Part shown: positions 25,519 through 34,384 of the stretch, piece by piece
How positions within the stretch are numbered: the stretch's first letter is position 1
How the letters are laid out: each line of letters opens with the position of its first letter
NCBI GenBank assembly: GCA_017983495.1
Contig: JAGOBH010000009.1
Coordinates: forward strand, 1-64,000
Length of the DNA: 64,000 nt
Source: Pyrinomonadaceae bacterium
GTDB lineage: Bacteria > Acidobacteriota > Blastocatellia > Pyrinomonadales > Pyrinomonadaceae
Direction of reading: 5' to 3'
Notes under the pieces: model-generated
Databases searched by the model: none
Seen by the model: only the letters and a program-made list of their open reading frames with translations
Told to the model about the DNA's origin: nothing
Made by a program: the position numbers and the translations under genes

Positions 25519-28032
25519 CTAATCTTTTGAGTCGTGGATCGAGGGCCCTTCGCCCATTATCGGCGTCGCGGTGTCCGAATCGCTACGCTTGTAGTAATCG
25601 TAGTAACCGGTTCCGTAGTAATCGTATTCCATCGAACCCGACTTGATTCCGTTTAGAACCACGCCGTAGATCCTCGCGCCGATATTCGCCAGCCGCTGTT
25701 TGAACTGACGCATCAGGTGGATCGAACTCTTACCGGACATTGCCACCAAAACAACACCATCCACGACCGTCGACAGGATCGCCGCGTCGGTAAACGAAAG
25801 TGCCGGCGGCGAATCGATAATAATGTGCTTGAAACGTCCACGAAGAAACTGGAGCAGATTCTTCATCTCGTTCGAACTGAGCAACTCAGCCGGATTCGGC
25901 GGGATCGGTCCGCTTGTGATGATCTTGAGCCGCGGAAGATCGGGCGAGGCCTTGATCATATTTTCGGTCGATTTTTCGCCCGAGAGATAATTTGTCAGTC
26001 CCTGTGCATTGTCGAGTCCGAAATGACTATGGAGCCGCGGCCGGCGCAGATCGCAGTCAATTATGACGACATCGACGTCAGACTGGGCGAGTGTGATCGC
26101 CGTATTGATAGCCGTGGTCGTCTTTCCTTCGGAAGGCTGCGACGACGTGACAAGTATCGTCTGCGGCGGCTTACCGGCCGATGAAAATAGCAACGAGGTC
26201 CTCAGATGCCGGTAGGCCTCAGCCGTCGGCGAATTACGCTCCTCAAGCGTGATCAGCGCGGCGGGCGAGAACGTTGATTCCCCATTTTTTTGCGTCAACG
26301 CCAATTTTCGACGCTCGCTTTGGATATGGTGCGGGATTAGGGCCAGCGTTGGCAGCCCGAGGTGACGGCTGACGTCTTCGGACGACTTGACCGAATCGTC
26401 GAGGTAATCCATCAGGAACGCCAGGCCAATTCCGGCCGCGAATGAGACGAGCATCGCAACGATGATATTTCTCGTTCGGTACGGCCCGATCGGGCCGCTT
26501 GGGGTAACCGCCTTGTTCGAGACCTTGATATTGTTTGGGCGTCCGCCCGTGATCGCCAACTCTTGCTCCTTCTGCCGCTGCGTATAGGTGTCGAGTAGGC
26601 TCCGGTTGGTTTCAATTTCTCGTTTTACCGTTACAAGACGAGTCTCGGCCTGACCCTCGACGTTTGCTTTTTCGGCAGCCTGGATAAATGCCTGCCGCGT
26701 GCGGTCTTCGCGTTGGCGGGCGGCATCATACTGGGCCTTGAGCGTTGCCAGCACCTCTCGCTCAGCACCCTTTTCGAGTTTCTGGCTCTCGGTCTTGATC
26801 TTGGACGCAACCTCATTATTGACACGCGTTTTTTGGGAATCAAGTTCGTTTATCTGAGCCGTAACTTCAATGACTGACGGATGCTCCTCGGTATATTTGG
26901 TGAGCAGCTTTTTGCGATTTTCTCTGGCCTCGTCGATCTTTTTATCGATCTCTTCGATCCGCTTTTCGAGGTCAGCCTGTCGTTTCAGGTTTTGGCTGCG
27001 AGCGTCTTGCAATGCCTTGTTATCGCCGACGACCGAGAGAATGTCGCCTTTTTGAGCAGCGGCGATGGCGGCGGAATACAGTGCCTGTATCTTGCCGCTT
27101 TCAGACTGGGCCTCGTTGTATTCGGTCTGCAGGGCCTGCAGATTGCCGGCACGCAGGTCACCGCCTTTTTCTTGCAAGGGCAGGCCGCCCCGGCTCATCT
27201 CGTCGATGTACTCGCCTTCTCGCTTGGCGATTGTGATCTTGAGATCCTCGATCGATTTGGACAGCTCATCGAAAGCATTTTGTGCGCCTTCGAGTTCACG
27301 ATTTTGATTCTCTAGGATAAATATTTCCGCAAGCTTGTCAGCGACCTTGGCGGCCAGTACCGGATTTTCGTTGGTAACGGAAACGTTTACAAGATTTGTA
27401 TCTTCGACGCGTTCGACTTTCAGGCCAGCTCCGAGTAGCTTGCCGGCATATTTCGATGCCAACGCATCTTCTTCAGGCGTTAGTTGGACCTTGCCGACAT
27501 TTGTCGCCGTTTCGCTTTCGGAGATTATGGGCAGCGTGCCGCCGCCTTCGGGCATTGAGGAACCACCGGAAAACATTGAGCGGATCGTCGCCAAAATGCC
27601 GCGATTCTGGTCACCCAGCAGCGATGCGTCGCGGTGCAGCCCCAATGCAACCACGACCTTTTTCATCAGATCCGGATTTTGGAGCAACAAAAGCTGAGTG
27701 TTGTAGTAATTCGAATCATTACCAAAATTGATGTTGATCGCCTCTTTCTGCGTCACCTGCGGTTTGCGCGGTTCGATGATCATCTCGGTCGTTGCCTGAT
27801 AGATCGACGGTTGGCGAAATGAGTAAAGCGAAACGATCGCCGTAACCAAAATGGTAATTGCGACAATTATCGGGAGACGCTTGTATATGACGTTGAAATA
27901 CTGCCGGATCGAGCGCTTATTAGCGAACGACTCATCGTCGTAATATGACGAATAAGCCGGCGGATAGTCGTTATTGCCCGTCTGGATCTCGACGGATTTT
28001 GGTAAAGGTGTGAGCCTTTGATCTTGTTCCAT
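25519..28032 (-). CDS. Wzc-like polysaccharide co-polymerase with BY-type tyrosine kinase
   Basis: From the ATG at 28032 the protein has 837 residues. It has a Wzz domain with a first membrane segment near residues 55-75 (LPIIVAITILVTAIV), long periplasmic coiled coils (about 230-480), a PNNIKVSNKAVTPSGP motif and a second membrane segment near 535-555. The C-terminal kinase has Walker A (SQPSEGKTTT), Walker A' (VVIIDCDLRRPRLH), Walker B (HIIIDSPPAL) and a Tyr-rich tail (YDYYGTGYYDYYK) for autophosphorylation. Such proteins control chain length and export of capsule or exopolysaccharide. A longer frame from 28101 lacks support. The location next to rfbB/rfbD fits surface polysaccharide work. 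Confidence 0.92.
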   Translation of the reverse strand: MEQDQRLTPLPKSVEIQTGNNDYPPAYSSYYDDESFANKRSIRQYFNVIYKRLPIIVAITILVTAIVSLYSFRQPSIYQATTEMIIEPRKPQVTQKEAININFGNDSNYYNTQLLLLQNPDLMKKVVVALGLHRDASLLGDQNRGILATIRSMFSGGSSMPEGGGTLPIISESETATNVGKVQLTPEEDALASKYAGKLLGAGLKVERVEDTNLVNVSVTNENPVLAAKVADKLAEIFILENQNRELEGAQNAFDELSKSIEDLKITIAKREGEYIDEMSRGGLPLQEKGGDLRAGNLQALQTEYNEAQSESGKIQALYSAAIAAAQKGDILSVVGDNKALQDARSQNLKRQADLEKRIEEIDKKIDEARENRKKLLTKYTEEHPSVIEVTAQINELDSQKTRVNNEVASKIKTESQKLEKGAEREVLATLKAQYDAARQREDRTRQAFIQAAEKANVEGQAETRLVTVKREIETNRSLLDTYTQRQKEQELAITGGRPNNIKVSNKAVTPSGPIGPYRTRNIIVAMLVSFAAGIGLAFLMDYLDDSVKSSEDVSRHLGLPTLALIPHHIQSERRKLALTQKNGESTFSPAALITLEERNSPTAEAYRHLRTSLLFSSAGKPPQTILVTSSQPSEGKTTTAINTAITLAQSDVDVVIIDCDLRRPRLHSHFGLDNAQGLTNYLSGEKSTENMIKASPDLPRLKIITSGPIPPNPAELLSSNEMKNLLQFLRGRFKHIIIDSPPALSFTDAAILSTVVDGVVLVAMSGKSSIHLMRQFKQRLANIGARIYGVVLNGIKSGSMEYDYYGTGYYDYYKRSDSDTATPIMGEGPSIHDSKD

Positions 28033-28233
28033 ACTGGCGGAAAACTTAGTCCAATAAATCTGACTAGAACGCGCAAGTCGCGAACTTGGTTTATACCACA
28101 TCCGGCTGCAATTTTCACGCTCTTTTCGGGATTTTTGCTCTGCGACATAGAACGTGGTTTTGTTTGAGCGGTGAGCCAGGTGTTATATTGTTCATTTGGC
28201 TTTGCCCCCGAAAAGTGGGCAGTAATAACAGAT

Positions 28234-31200
28234 ATGACGGTAACAAACACAGACTCCGGCACCTTTGCATCTCACGATTTTGTGCTGGGTATTAACGGAT
28301 TTAATTATTCTGATCTCTTTGACGCAGTAAAACTCAAGGAACTCGCTGAAGTGTTTTATGCCGAGGTGGCCGATAAGGAACCGGCACTTGGAGACGCACT
28401 CAATAAGTATATTGCCGCACGCGGCGCCGGATTTGAACGAAGGGCTGAATCAAAGATCTTGACCGACGCTGCGGTGTTCCTGTCTGATTTTGTCGGCCGA
28501 ATGTTCGGCATATCGGACAAACGAACTGAGCTTGAAAAGGACATTTTGGTCCAAAATCCGGTCTGGAAGTACAAGTTCTTCGTTCAGCGCCGTGCGACCA
28601 AGACCTTTAAGGCTGACCAGACGTCAGCGTTCAATGAAAACGAACTTTGGGAGGCCGTCACCGGACTTCGCAACACGGCATTCGATCAAACGCTGGTCCG
28701 GGACGAGGAGCTATCGATCGCTGAAATGACCATCAGGCTACTCGATGTCGAAGAGGCCCTGACCAAAGAGATCGACCTCGAAGTTTCGCGCCAGACGGTA
28801 GAAAAGATCAATTACGCGTATCAGAAGCTCGGCGATAAACCGTTTGGAAAGCTGTTCAACAAATACGTTCTCGAGCTCGACGAACAGGGTGATCTACTGA
28901 GCGTTAAGGCAGCGTTACGCGTGATCGAGGCATGGTCGGCGACCGCGTTCTTTAATAAATCGAAACGCTGGCACAGTTTTAAGACGCCGCACGCTCTCGA
29001 TTATCAGAACCTCGTTCACCTCATTCACCCGGAACCGACGCTGTACAACATCATGCGCGGCGAAACGGCCGCGATGCGGAAAAGGGACGGCTTTAAGCTT
29101 ACGGACGACCGCGGCACACAGCGTGACGCCCTGCACGAGATCGACTACTGCCTGATCTGTCACGAACGCGAAAAAGACTCGTGCTCGACGGGCTTGCGCG
29201 AACCTGACGGTACCGCAAAACGCAATCCGCTTGGCATCAAGACCGAGGGCTGCCCGCTGGACGAACGCATTTCGGAAATGCATCTGCTGAAAAAGCAGGG
29301 CGACCCGATCGGCTCGCTCGCACTGGTGACGATCGACAACCCGATGTGTGCCGGAACCGGCCACCGCATCTGTAACGACTGTATGAAGGGCTGTCTCTTC
29401 CAAAAGCAGGAGCCGGTAAACATACCGCTCGCCGAGACCGCTTCGCTGACCGACGTACTCGATCTTCCATACGGATTTGAGATCTACAGTTTGTTTACGC
29501 GTTGGAATCCGCTTAATGCAAAACGGCCGTACGCTCTGCCCTACAACGGCAAGAACGTCATGGTCGTCGGCCTCGGGCCCGCAGGCTACACGCTTTCGCA
29601 TTATTTGCTGAACGAAGGGTTTGGCGTAGTCGGCATCGACGGCCTCAAGATCGAACCGCTTCCGGTCGAGTGGACAGGCGATTTTGGCCGCGCGTGTCCG
29701 AAACCGATAAAGAACATCGGCGATATCACCGAGGAATTGGATGAACGCATCCTGTCGGGTTTCGGCGGGGTGTCTGAGTACGGCATTACGGTGCGTTGGG
29801 ATAAGAATTTTCTGACGATGGTCCAACTTATGCTGACGAGGCGCGAGCGTTTCCGCGCATATGGCGGCATCCGATTTGGCGGCACGGTGACCATCGAAGA
29901 CGCGTGGGACTTCGGCTTTGACCACATCGCCATCGCCACCGGTGCCGGCCGTCCGACTATTGTGCCGATGAAGAATAACCTTATCCGCGGCATCCGACAG
30001 GCATCCGATTTCCTGATGGCGTTGCAGCTGACCGGAGCGTTCAAAAAGGATACGCTCTCAAATCTGCAGGTCCGTCTGCCAGCCGTTGTGATCGGTGGCG
30101 GGCTGACCGGCATCGATACCGCGACCGAGCTTTTTGCCTATTATCCTGTCCAGGTCGAGAAGATGCTCGGCAAATATGAGCACGTAGTCGAAGAGTTTGG
30201 CGAGGAAAAGGCCCTTGCGGCATTTGATGCAGAGGAACTTGCCATATTCAACGAATTTCTTGAGCATGGCCGGGCTATCCGTGCCGAGCGTGCCCGTGCC
30301 GAGGCGGCCGGCGAAGACCCTAATTTTGTACCGCTTGTCCAAGGCTGGGGAGGCGTTTCGCTGGTTTATCGCAAGCGGCTGCAGGATTCGCCCGCATACC
30401 GGCTAAACCACGAGGAGGTACAAAAAGCTCTCGAAGAGGGCATTAACATTGTCGAATGCATGAGCCCGACCGAGGCTGTGCCGGACGAATTCAGCGCCGT
30501 CAAGGCGATCATCTTTGAGCGTCTAAATTACAACGCAGACAACGGCAAGTTTGAGAATTCCGGCGAAACGCATGAATTTCCGGCCCGAACGGTCTGCGTC
30601 GCCGCCGGCACTTCGCCAAACGTGATCTACGAAAAGGAAAAGCCGGGCACCTTCAAGATGGATGAATGGCGGCAGTTCTTTCAGCCTTTCCGAGTCGAAC
30701 GCGGTCCGGACGGCAACCAGCACGTCGTCGAAATCGAAAAGGGCGAGACCGGATTTTTCACCTCGTATGAACACGACGGTAAATTTATCAGTTACTACGG
30801 CGACAACCACCCGAAATACGCCGGCAACGTCGTCAAGGCTATGGCTTCGGCCAAGCACGGCTACTCGAAGGTTGTCGAGCTCTTTGCGGATGAAATCGGA
30901 ACGCAGGCTGGCAGCCTGCGTTCCGACGCGTTCACGAACTTGGTATCCACACTTGACGAGCAGCTTCGTGCTTACGTCGTCAAGGTCCACCGTCTGACGC
31001 CCACGATCGTTGACGTCATTGTCAAAGCACCGCTCCAGGCACGTAAGTTTGAGCCGGGCCAGTTTTATCGTTTGCAGAACTTTGAAACGACATCTCCGGT
31101 CATCGACGGCAAACGCCTGATGATGGAAGGCCTTGCCCTGACAGGCGCGTGGGTCGACGAAGAAAAAGGCCTGCTGTCGATGATCGTGCTCGAGATGGGA

Positions 31201-31941
31201 ACGTCCTCGCGGCTCTGTCAGCTACTAAAGGAGGGCGAGGAGGTTCTGGTCATGGGCCCGACCGGCACGCCGACCGAGATCACCGAAAACGAGACGGTCA
31301 TGCTCGCGGGCGGCGGACTCGGCAATGCCGTTTTGTTCTCGATCGCCCGGGCACTGCGCGAAAAGAACAACCACGTCATCTACTTTGCCGGCTACAAGAA
31401 CGGTGCCGACCTTTTCAAACGCGAAGAGATCGAGAACGCGACCGACCAGATCATCTGGGCAACCGACACAGGTAACGAGATCACCCCAAATCGTCCGCAG
31501 GACGCTCATTTCCGAGGCAATATAGTTCAGGCGATGATCGCCTATGCTGAAGGCAAACTCGGACATCAGAGCGTCGACCTGCAAAAGGTCAACCGCATTA
31601 TCGCAATCGGTTCAGACCGTATGATGAACGGCGTTCGCGAGGCTCGGCACACGACGCTCAAACCGTTCCTAAATCCGCATCACACCGCCATCGGGTCGAT
31701 CAACTCGCCCATGCAGTGCATGATGAAAGAGGTTTGTGCCCAGTGCCTGCAGCGTCACGTTAACCCGCACACGGGCGAAGAGTTCTTTGTGTTCTCGTGC
31801 TTCAACCAGGATCAGCACCTTGATTTCGTCGATTTCAAGAACCTCAATGACCGCCTGCGCGCTAACAGCATTCAGGAAAAACTAACGAACCTGTGGCTCG
31901 ACCGGATGTTCCTGAAGGACGAATTTAAGGCCGCGTCTTGA
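28234..31941 (+). CDS. multidomain flavoprotein: GltD/NfnB-like plus PyrK/NfnA-like in one chain
   Basis: From the ATG at 28234 the product has 1235 residues. Residues 1-300 are helical and unfamiliar. Cysteines near 305-320 (YCLICHEREKDSC) and 370-387 (MCAGTGHRICNDCMKGC) look like the [4Fe-4S] ligands of GltD/NfnB N-termini. FAD binding is at GLGPAG (about 446) and NAD(P) binding at GGGLTG (about 620). From about 909 a ferredoxin-reductase domain follows (FEPGQFYRLQNF, GGGLGNAV near 1027) and ends in CMMKEVCAQC near 1161, with a further Cys 20 residues on: the [2Fe-2S] pattern of PyrK/NfnA. In Nfn the two halves are separate subunits that couple NADH, NADPH and ferredoxin. A bifurcating or transhydrogenase role is therefore plausible, but not shown. 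Confidence 0.8.
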   Translation: MTVTNTDSGTFASHDFVLGINGFNYSDLFDAVKLKELAEVFYAEVADKEPALGDALNKYIAARGAGFERRAESKILTDAAVFLSDFVGRMFGISDKRTELEKDILVQNPVWKYKFFVQRRATKTFKADQTSAFNENELWEAVTGLRNTAFDQTLVRDEELSIAEMTIRLLDVEEALTKEIDLEVSRQTVEKINYAYQKLGDKPFGKLFNKYVLELDEQGDLLSVKAALRVIEAWSATAFFNKSKRWHSFKTPHALDYQNLVHLIHPEPTLYNIMRGETAAMRKRDGFKLTDDRGTQRDALHEIDYCLICHEREKDSCSTGLREPDGTAKRNPLGIKTEGCPLDERISEMHLLKKQGDPIGSLALVTIDNPMCAGTGHRICNDCMKGCLFQKQEPVNIPLAETASLTDVLDLPYGFEIYSLFTRWNPLNAKRPYALPYNGKNVMVVGLGPAGYTLSHYLLNEGFGVVGIDGLKIEPLPVEWTGDFGRACPKPIKNIGDITEELDERILSGFGGVSEYGITVRWDKNFLTMVQLMLTRRERFRAYGGIRFGGTVTIEDAWDFGFDHIAIATGAGRPTIVPMKNNLIRGIRQASDFLMALQLTGAFKKDTLSNLQVRLPAVVIGGGLTGIDTATELFAYYPVQVEKMLGKYEHVVEEFGEEKALAAFDAEELAIFNEFLEHGRAIRAERARAEAAGEDPNFVPLVQGWGGVSLVYRKRLQDSPAYRLNHEEVQKALEEGINIVECMSPTEAVPDEFSAVKAIIFERLNYNADNGKFENSGETHEFPARTVCVAAGTSPNVIYEKEKPGTFKMDEWRQFFQPFRVERGPDGNQHVVEIEKGETGFFTSYEHDGKFISYYGDNHPKYAGNVVKAMASAKHGYSKVVELFADEIGTQAGSLRSDAFTNLVSTLDEQLRAYVVKVHRLTPTIVDVIVKAPLQARKFEPGQFYRLQNFETTSPVIDGKRLMMEGLALTGAWVDEEKGLLSMIVLEMGTSSRLCQLLKEGEEVLVMGPTGTPTEITENETVMLAGGGLGNAVLFSIARALREKNNHVIYFAGYKNGADLFKREEIENATDQIIWATDTGNEITPNRPQDAHFRGNIVQAMIAYAEGKLGHQSVDLQKVNRIIAIGSDRMMNGVREARHTTLKPFLNPHHTAIGSINSPMQCMMKEVCAQCLQRHVNPHTGEEFFVFSCFNQDQHLDFVDFKNLNDRLRANSIQEKLTNLWLDRMFLKDEFKAAS

Positions 31942-31961
31942 TGCGTTTCGCTGCTAAATAA

Positions 31962-33161
31962 CTAGCCCTTGCCCTTGGGCTTCACCAGACGGAGCTTCCA
32001 AGTGATCTTGGTGCGGCCGTCGGGTGAGGTCTGAGAGCCGGCTAGGACATCTCTGTTCTTTGGGTCGGTCTTTCCGGCCGCGTCAAAACTCGTGGCCTCC
32101 AGTTTTCCTTCGGGCATACTCACTGCATCAATTGTTGGTGCAGGATTTGCCGAACCGCAACCGGTCGAGTTGCGCGACGTTTCAATTTTTCCCAGCAGGA
32201 CTCCGCCCGGTGCGGTGACGTTGATCGTATAACTGCCGTCGTCATCGATCGAGATGCTAACAGGCATCGTATTTGTTCCCTGGCCCAATTGAGTAGTAGT
32301 TTCGGTATATTCCTCGCTGAAACCCTTGAAGTACGGATTCTTTCCCGGCTCGCGGCAATACAATTCGCCGGAGGTACTCGACTTTTTCTGAAATGTGAAG
32401 TTTACCCTTTGTCTGACCCGTGCGGTCGTCGAATTGACAGAACCGGACGCGGGGCTAAGAAGCGTTGCTTTGATGCTCGTCTGCATGTTCGACGTTTCCG
32501 TCAATGTCCGTTTCGTATTCCGTGACGCAGCTCGCATCGGCCCGGCATCATTCTTTTGCTTCGATTCATTGAACGTGTAGGCGTATTCGATGGTTCCTGT
32601 CCAATGTGGTTTGCAGCTATCGGCGAGGTATGAGCCCATTGAGCTTACGATCTTGTCGGCCAGTTGTTTTGGGTCGGACCCCATTTCACGTGCTACCGTT
32701 CTACCCGTTTTAGTGTCCATCACGGCGACCGAGTAGACCACACCGTTCGGTCCAGGCATCGCCTGGACGGTCATCACCATGCTTGAACCCAACTTGTTTC
32801 CGAGGTTCTGCAACGTCGCTGTCGAATCGCCGCCCTCAAGAGTTGCTCGTTCGCGCTCATCTTGGATCGCGTCCTTGATGTCCTGATCGTCCATCGTCTC
32901 GACACAGGGTTTTTCGCGCTTGAGAGCCTCCGCGATCTCATTTCTGAGAGACTGCGTAGCACCTTCGCCACCGTTTCGAGCAGTGGTTGTATCGTGGATC
33001 ACGATCGACGAGCCCTTTTGCTGGGCTTGAGCAAAAGCTTGATCTGCCTGTGCGACCAAGAGAAACAGCATCGTGACGAATGTTGCGGCTTTTATACAAT
33101 TACAATGCGGCGAGGCTAATGATCGAATCAGCGTTCGACCAATGCAGTTCGGGATCCTCAT
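31962..33161 (-). CDS. hypothetical exported protein
   Basis: The ATG at 33161 has AAGGAGG eight bases upstream and gives 399 residues; a longer frame from 33236 lacks this. A hydrophobic export segment lies at about residues 25-45 (AATFVTMLFLLVAQADQAFA). The following region (about 60-190) resembles TolB-N/curli-CsgG-type folds in pattern: IVIHDTTTARN, LRNEIAEALKREKPCVE, LGNKLGSSMVMTVQAM, YSVAVMDTKTGRTVARE. The C-terminal half is beta-rich, with several TxT and a SDDDGSYTI-type stretch. I cannot name the family. A CRP/FNR-like site sits about 87 bases upstream of the start. Confidence 0.7.
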   Translation of the reverse strand: MRIPNCIGRTLIRSLASPHCNCIKAATFVTMLFLLVAQADQAFAQAQQKGSSIVIHDTTTARNGGEGATQSLRNEIAEALKREKPCVETMDDQDIKDAIQDERERATLEGGDSTATLQNLGNKLGSSMVMTVQAMPGPNGVVYSVAVMDTKTGRTVAREMGSDPKQLADKIVSSMGSYLADSCKPHWTGTIEYAYTFNESKQKNDAGPMRAASRNTKRTLTETSNMQTSIKATLLSPASGSVNSTTARVRQRVNFTFQKKSSTSGELYCREPGKNPYFKGFSEEYTETTTQLGQGTNTMPVSISIDDDGSYTINVTAPGGVLLGKIETSRNSTGCGSANPAPTIDAVSMPEGKLEATSFDAAGKTDPKNRDVLAGSQTSPDGRTKITWKLRLVKPKGKG

Positions 33162-33240
33162 AGCTTGACCCTCCTTTACGGGGCTCTCATATTTGCGTAA
33201 ATCTCCCCAGTCTAATTGTCTGCCTTTGATCTGCAAATAA

Positions 33241-33257
33241 TGTGACGTACGTCACCG
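33241..33257. promoter_or_regulatory. CRP/FNR-family binding site candidate with perfect 14-bp palindrome
   Basis: TGTGACGTACGTCACCG contains the perfect palindrome GTGACGTACGTCAC and fits TGTGA-N6-TCACA. It lies between the asparaginase stop and the unknown exported protein, upstream of the latter. It matches the site at 10666 in 14 of 17 bases. Confidence 0.5.
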
Positions 33258-33280
33258 AATAAAGGTTTGAGAGGATGCGT

Positions 33281-34288
33281 CTAAAATTCCGTTGCCATGA
33301 CTTTACCGACCACGTCGCCACGCCGGTTTTTGATAGGCATTGGGGCCAGATCCGAAAGAGCGTCTTGCGAGACTACCCCAAGGTGTCTCAGTAATTCTAT
33401 CGCTACGACTGGCCGCGAAAGATAGTCGTCGCCGTCGGCTATTTTTAGTGCGATGCCGAGACCGGTCGGCCATTTCTCGCAGGGCAGAACGCCGCAGAGC
33501 CAGACGCCGTCGGCCCCGACCTTGGAGATAAGGCGGCCGGGGGCGGCCTGCATTATCTTTGTATCGAGACGTTCGCTGCCGCCGATGAGTTCGGGGTATT
33601 TCATCATTGCCGCAACGATCCGCGAAGCGGCCTTTTTGGTCGCATCCGGAAATTTTGCCGGTGAAATGAGGTTGATAAAGCTCCTGGCCATCGCCGTGAC
33701 CGGGAGTGCAAAATTAGGAGCCGCGCAGCCGTCGATCCCGATCTCGATCTGATCCTCCGGCACCTCGGAAAAATCGGCGACGCAGCGAAGAATGCGTTTC
33801 TGGATGCGGCTGTCCGGCAGATCATAGGTCGTGATGTCGGCACCTATATGTTTTGCAAATCCGAGCATCGCGGCGTGTTTGCCCGAACAGTTATTGTGTA
33901 GCTGACTCGCGGATTCACCCGCTCGGAGCATACGGTGCGATGCCGTTTCGCTGAACGGCAGATGTGCTCCGCATCTCAGGTCGCTTTCCGCAAGCCCGAT
34001 CTTTGCGAGCATACGGGCGGCGATCTCGGTATGCATCGGTTCGCCCGAGTGCGAAGCGACCGCCATTGCGATCTCATCCTCGGTAAATCCATACGCGTCG
34101 GCCGCACCGCTCGTCAGACACGGTATCGCCTGAAACGCCTTTGCCGCCGAGCGAAAGTACGTCACAACGGACGGGTCACCAAGCGACAGAATCGTGTTTC
34201 CCTCGCCGTCGAGCACGATAACGTGTCCGCAATGGACCGACTCGACCGTGTTGCCGCGAATGACGTTGGCTAAAACTTGGGTGCTCAT
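33281..34288 (-). CDS. asparaginase of the Rhizobium-type (PF06089-like) family
   Basis: The 335-residue protein has the layout of the thermolabile/Rhizobium-type asparaginase family: an early RGNTVESVHCGHV, a central FRSAAKAFQAIP serine-lysine segment, ASHSGEP, HNNCSGKHAAMLG and the later GIDGCAAPNF. It hydrolyses L-asparagine to aspartate and ammonia, in the cytoplasm since no signal is seen. The ATG at 34288 is used; a GTG one codon earlier is possible. The gene follows recN on the same strand after a 96-base gap occupied by an inverted-repeat element. Confidence 0.85.
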   Translation of the reverse strand: MSTQVLANVIRGNTVESVHCGHVIVLDGEGNTILSLGDPSVVTYFRSAAKAFQAIPCLTSGAADAYGFTEDEIAMAVASHSGEPMHTEIAARMLAKIGLAESDLRCGAHLPFSETASHRMLRAGESASQLHNNCSGKHAAMLGFAKHIGADITTYDLPDSRIQKRILRCVADFSEVPEDQIEIGIDGCAAPNFALPVTAMARSFINLISPAKFPDATKKAASRIVAAMMKYPELIGGSERLDTKIMQAAPGRLISKVGADGVWLCGVLPCEKWPTGLGIALKIADGDDYLSRPVVAIELLRHLGVVSQDALSDLAPMPIKNRRGDVVGKVMATEF

Positions 34289-34299
34289 CACAGAAAGTT

Positions 34300-34380
34300 T
34301 AACAGGATAGACAGGATATGCAGGATAGGAAAAAAGCCAAATCCAAGAAGAACATCCTGCCCATCCTGTTCATCCTGTTT
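34300..34380. repeat. inverted repeat built from triple CAGGAT units
   Basis: Three CAGGAT units at ten- or eleven-base spacing (34300-34328) face three ATCCTG units (34352-34380) across a 23-base loop. The RNA would fold into a long hairpin just after the recN stop and before the asparaginase start. Similar TATCCTGTTCATCCTG strings recur between genes in many bacteria. It could act as a terminator or processing site. Confidence 0.6.
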
Positions 34381-34384
34381 GAAT

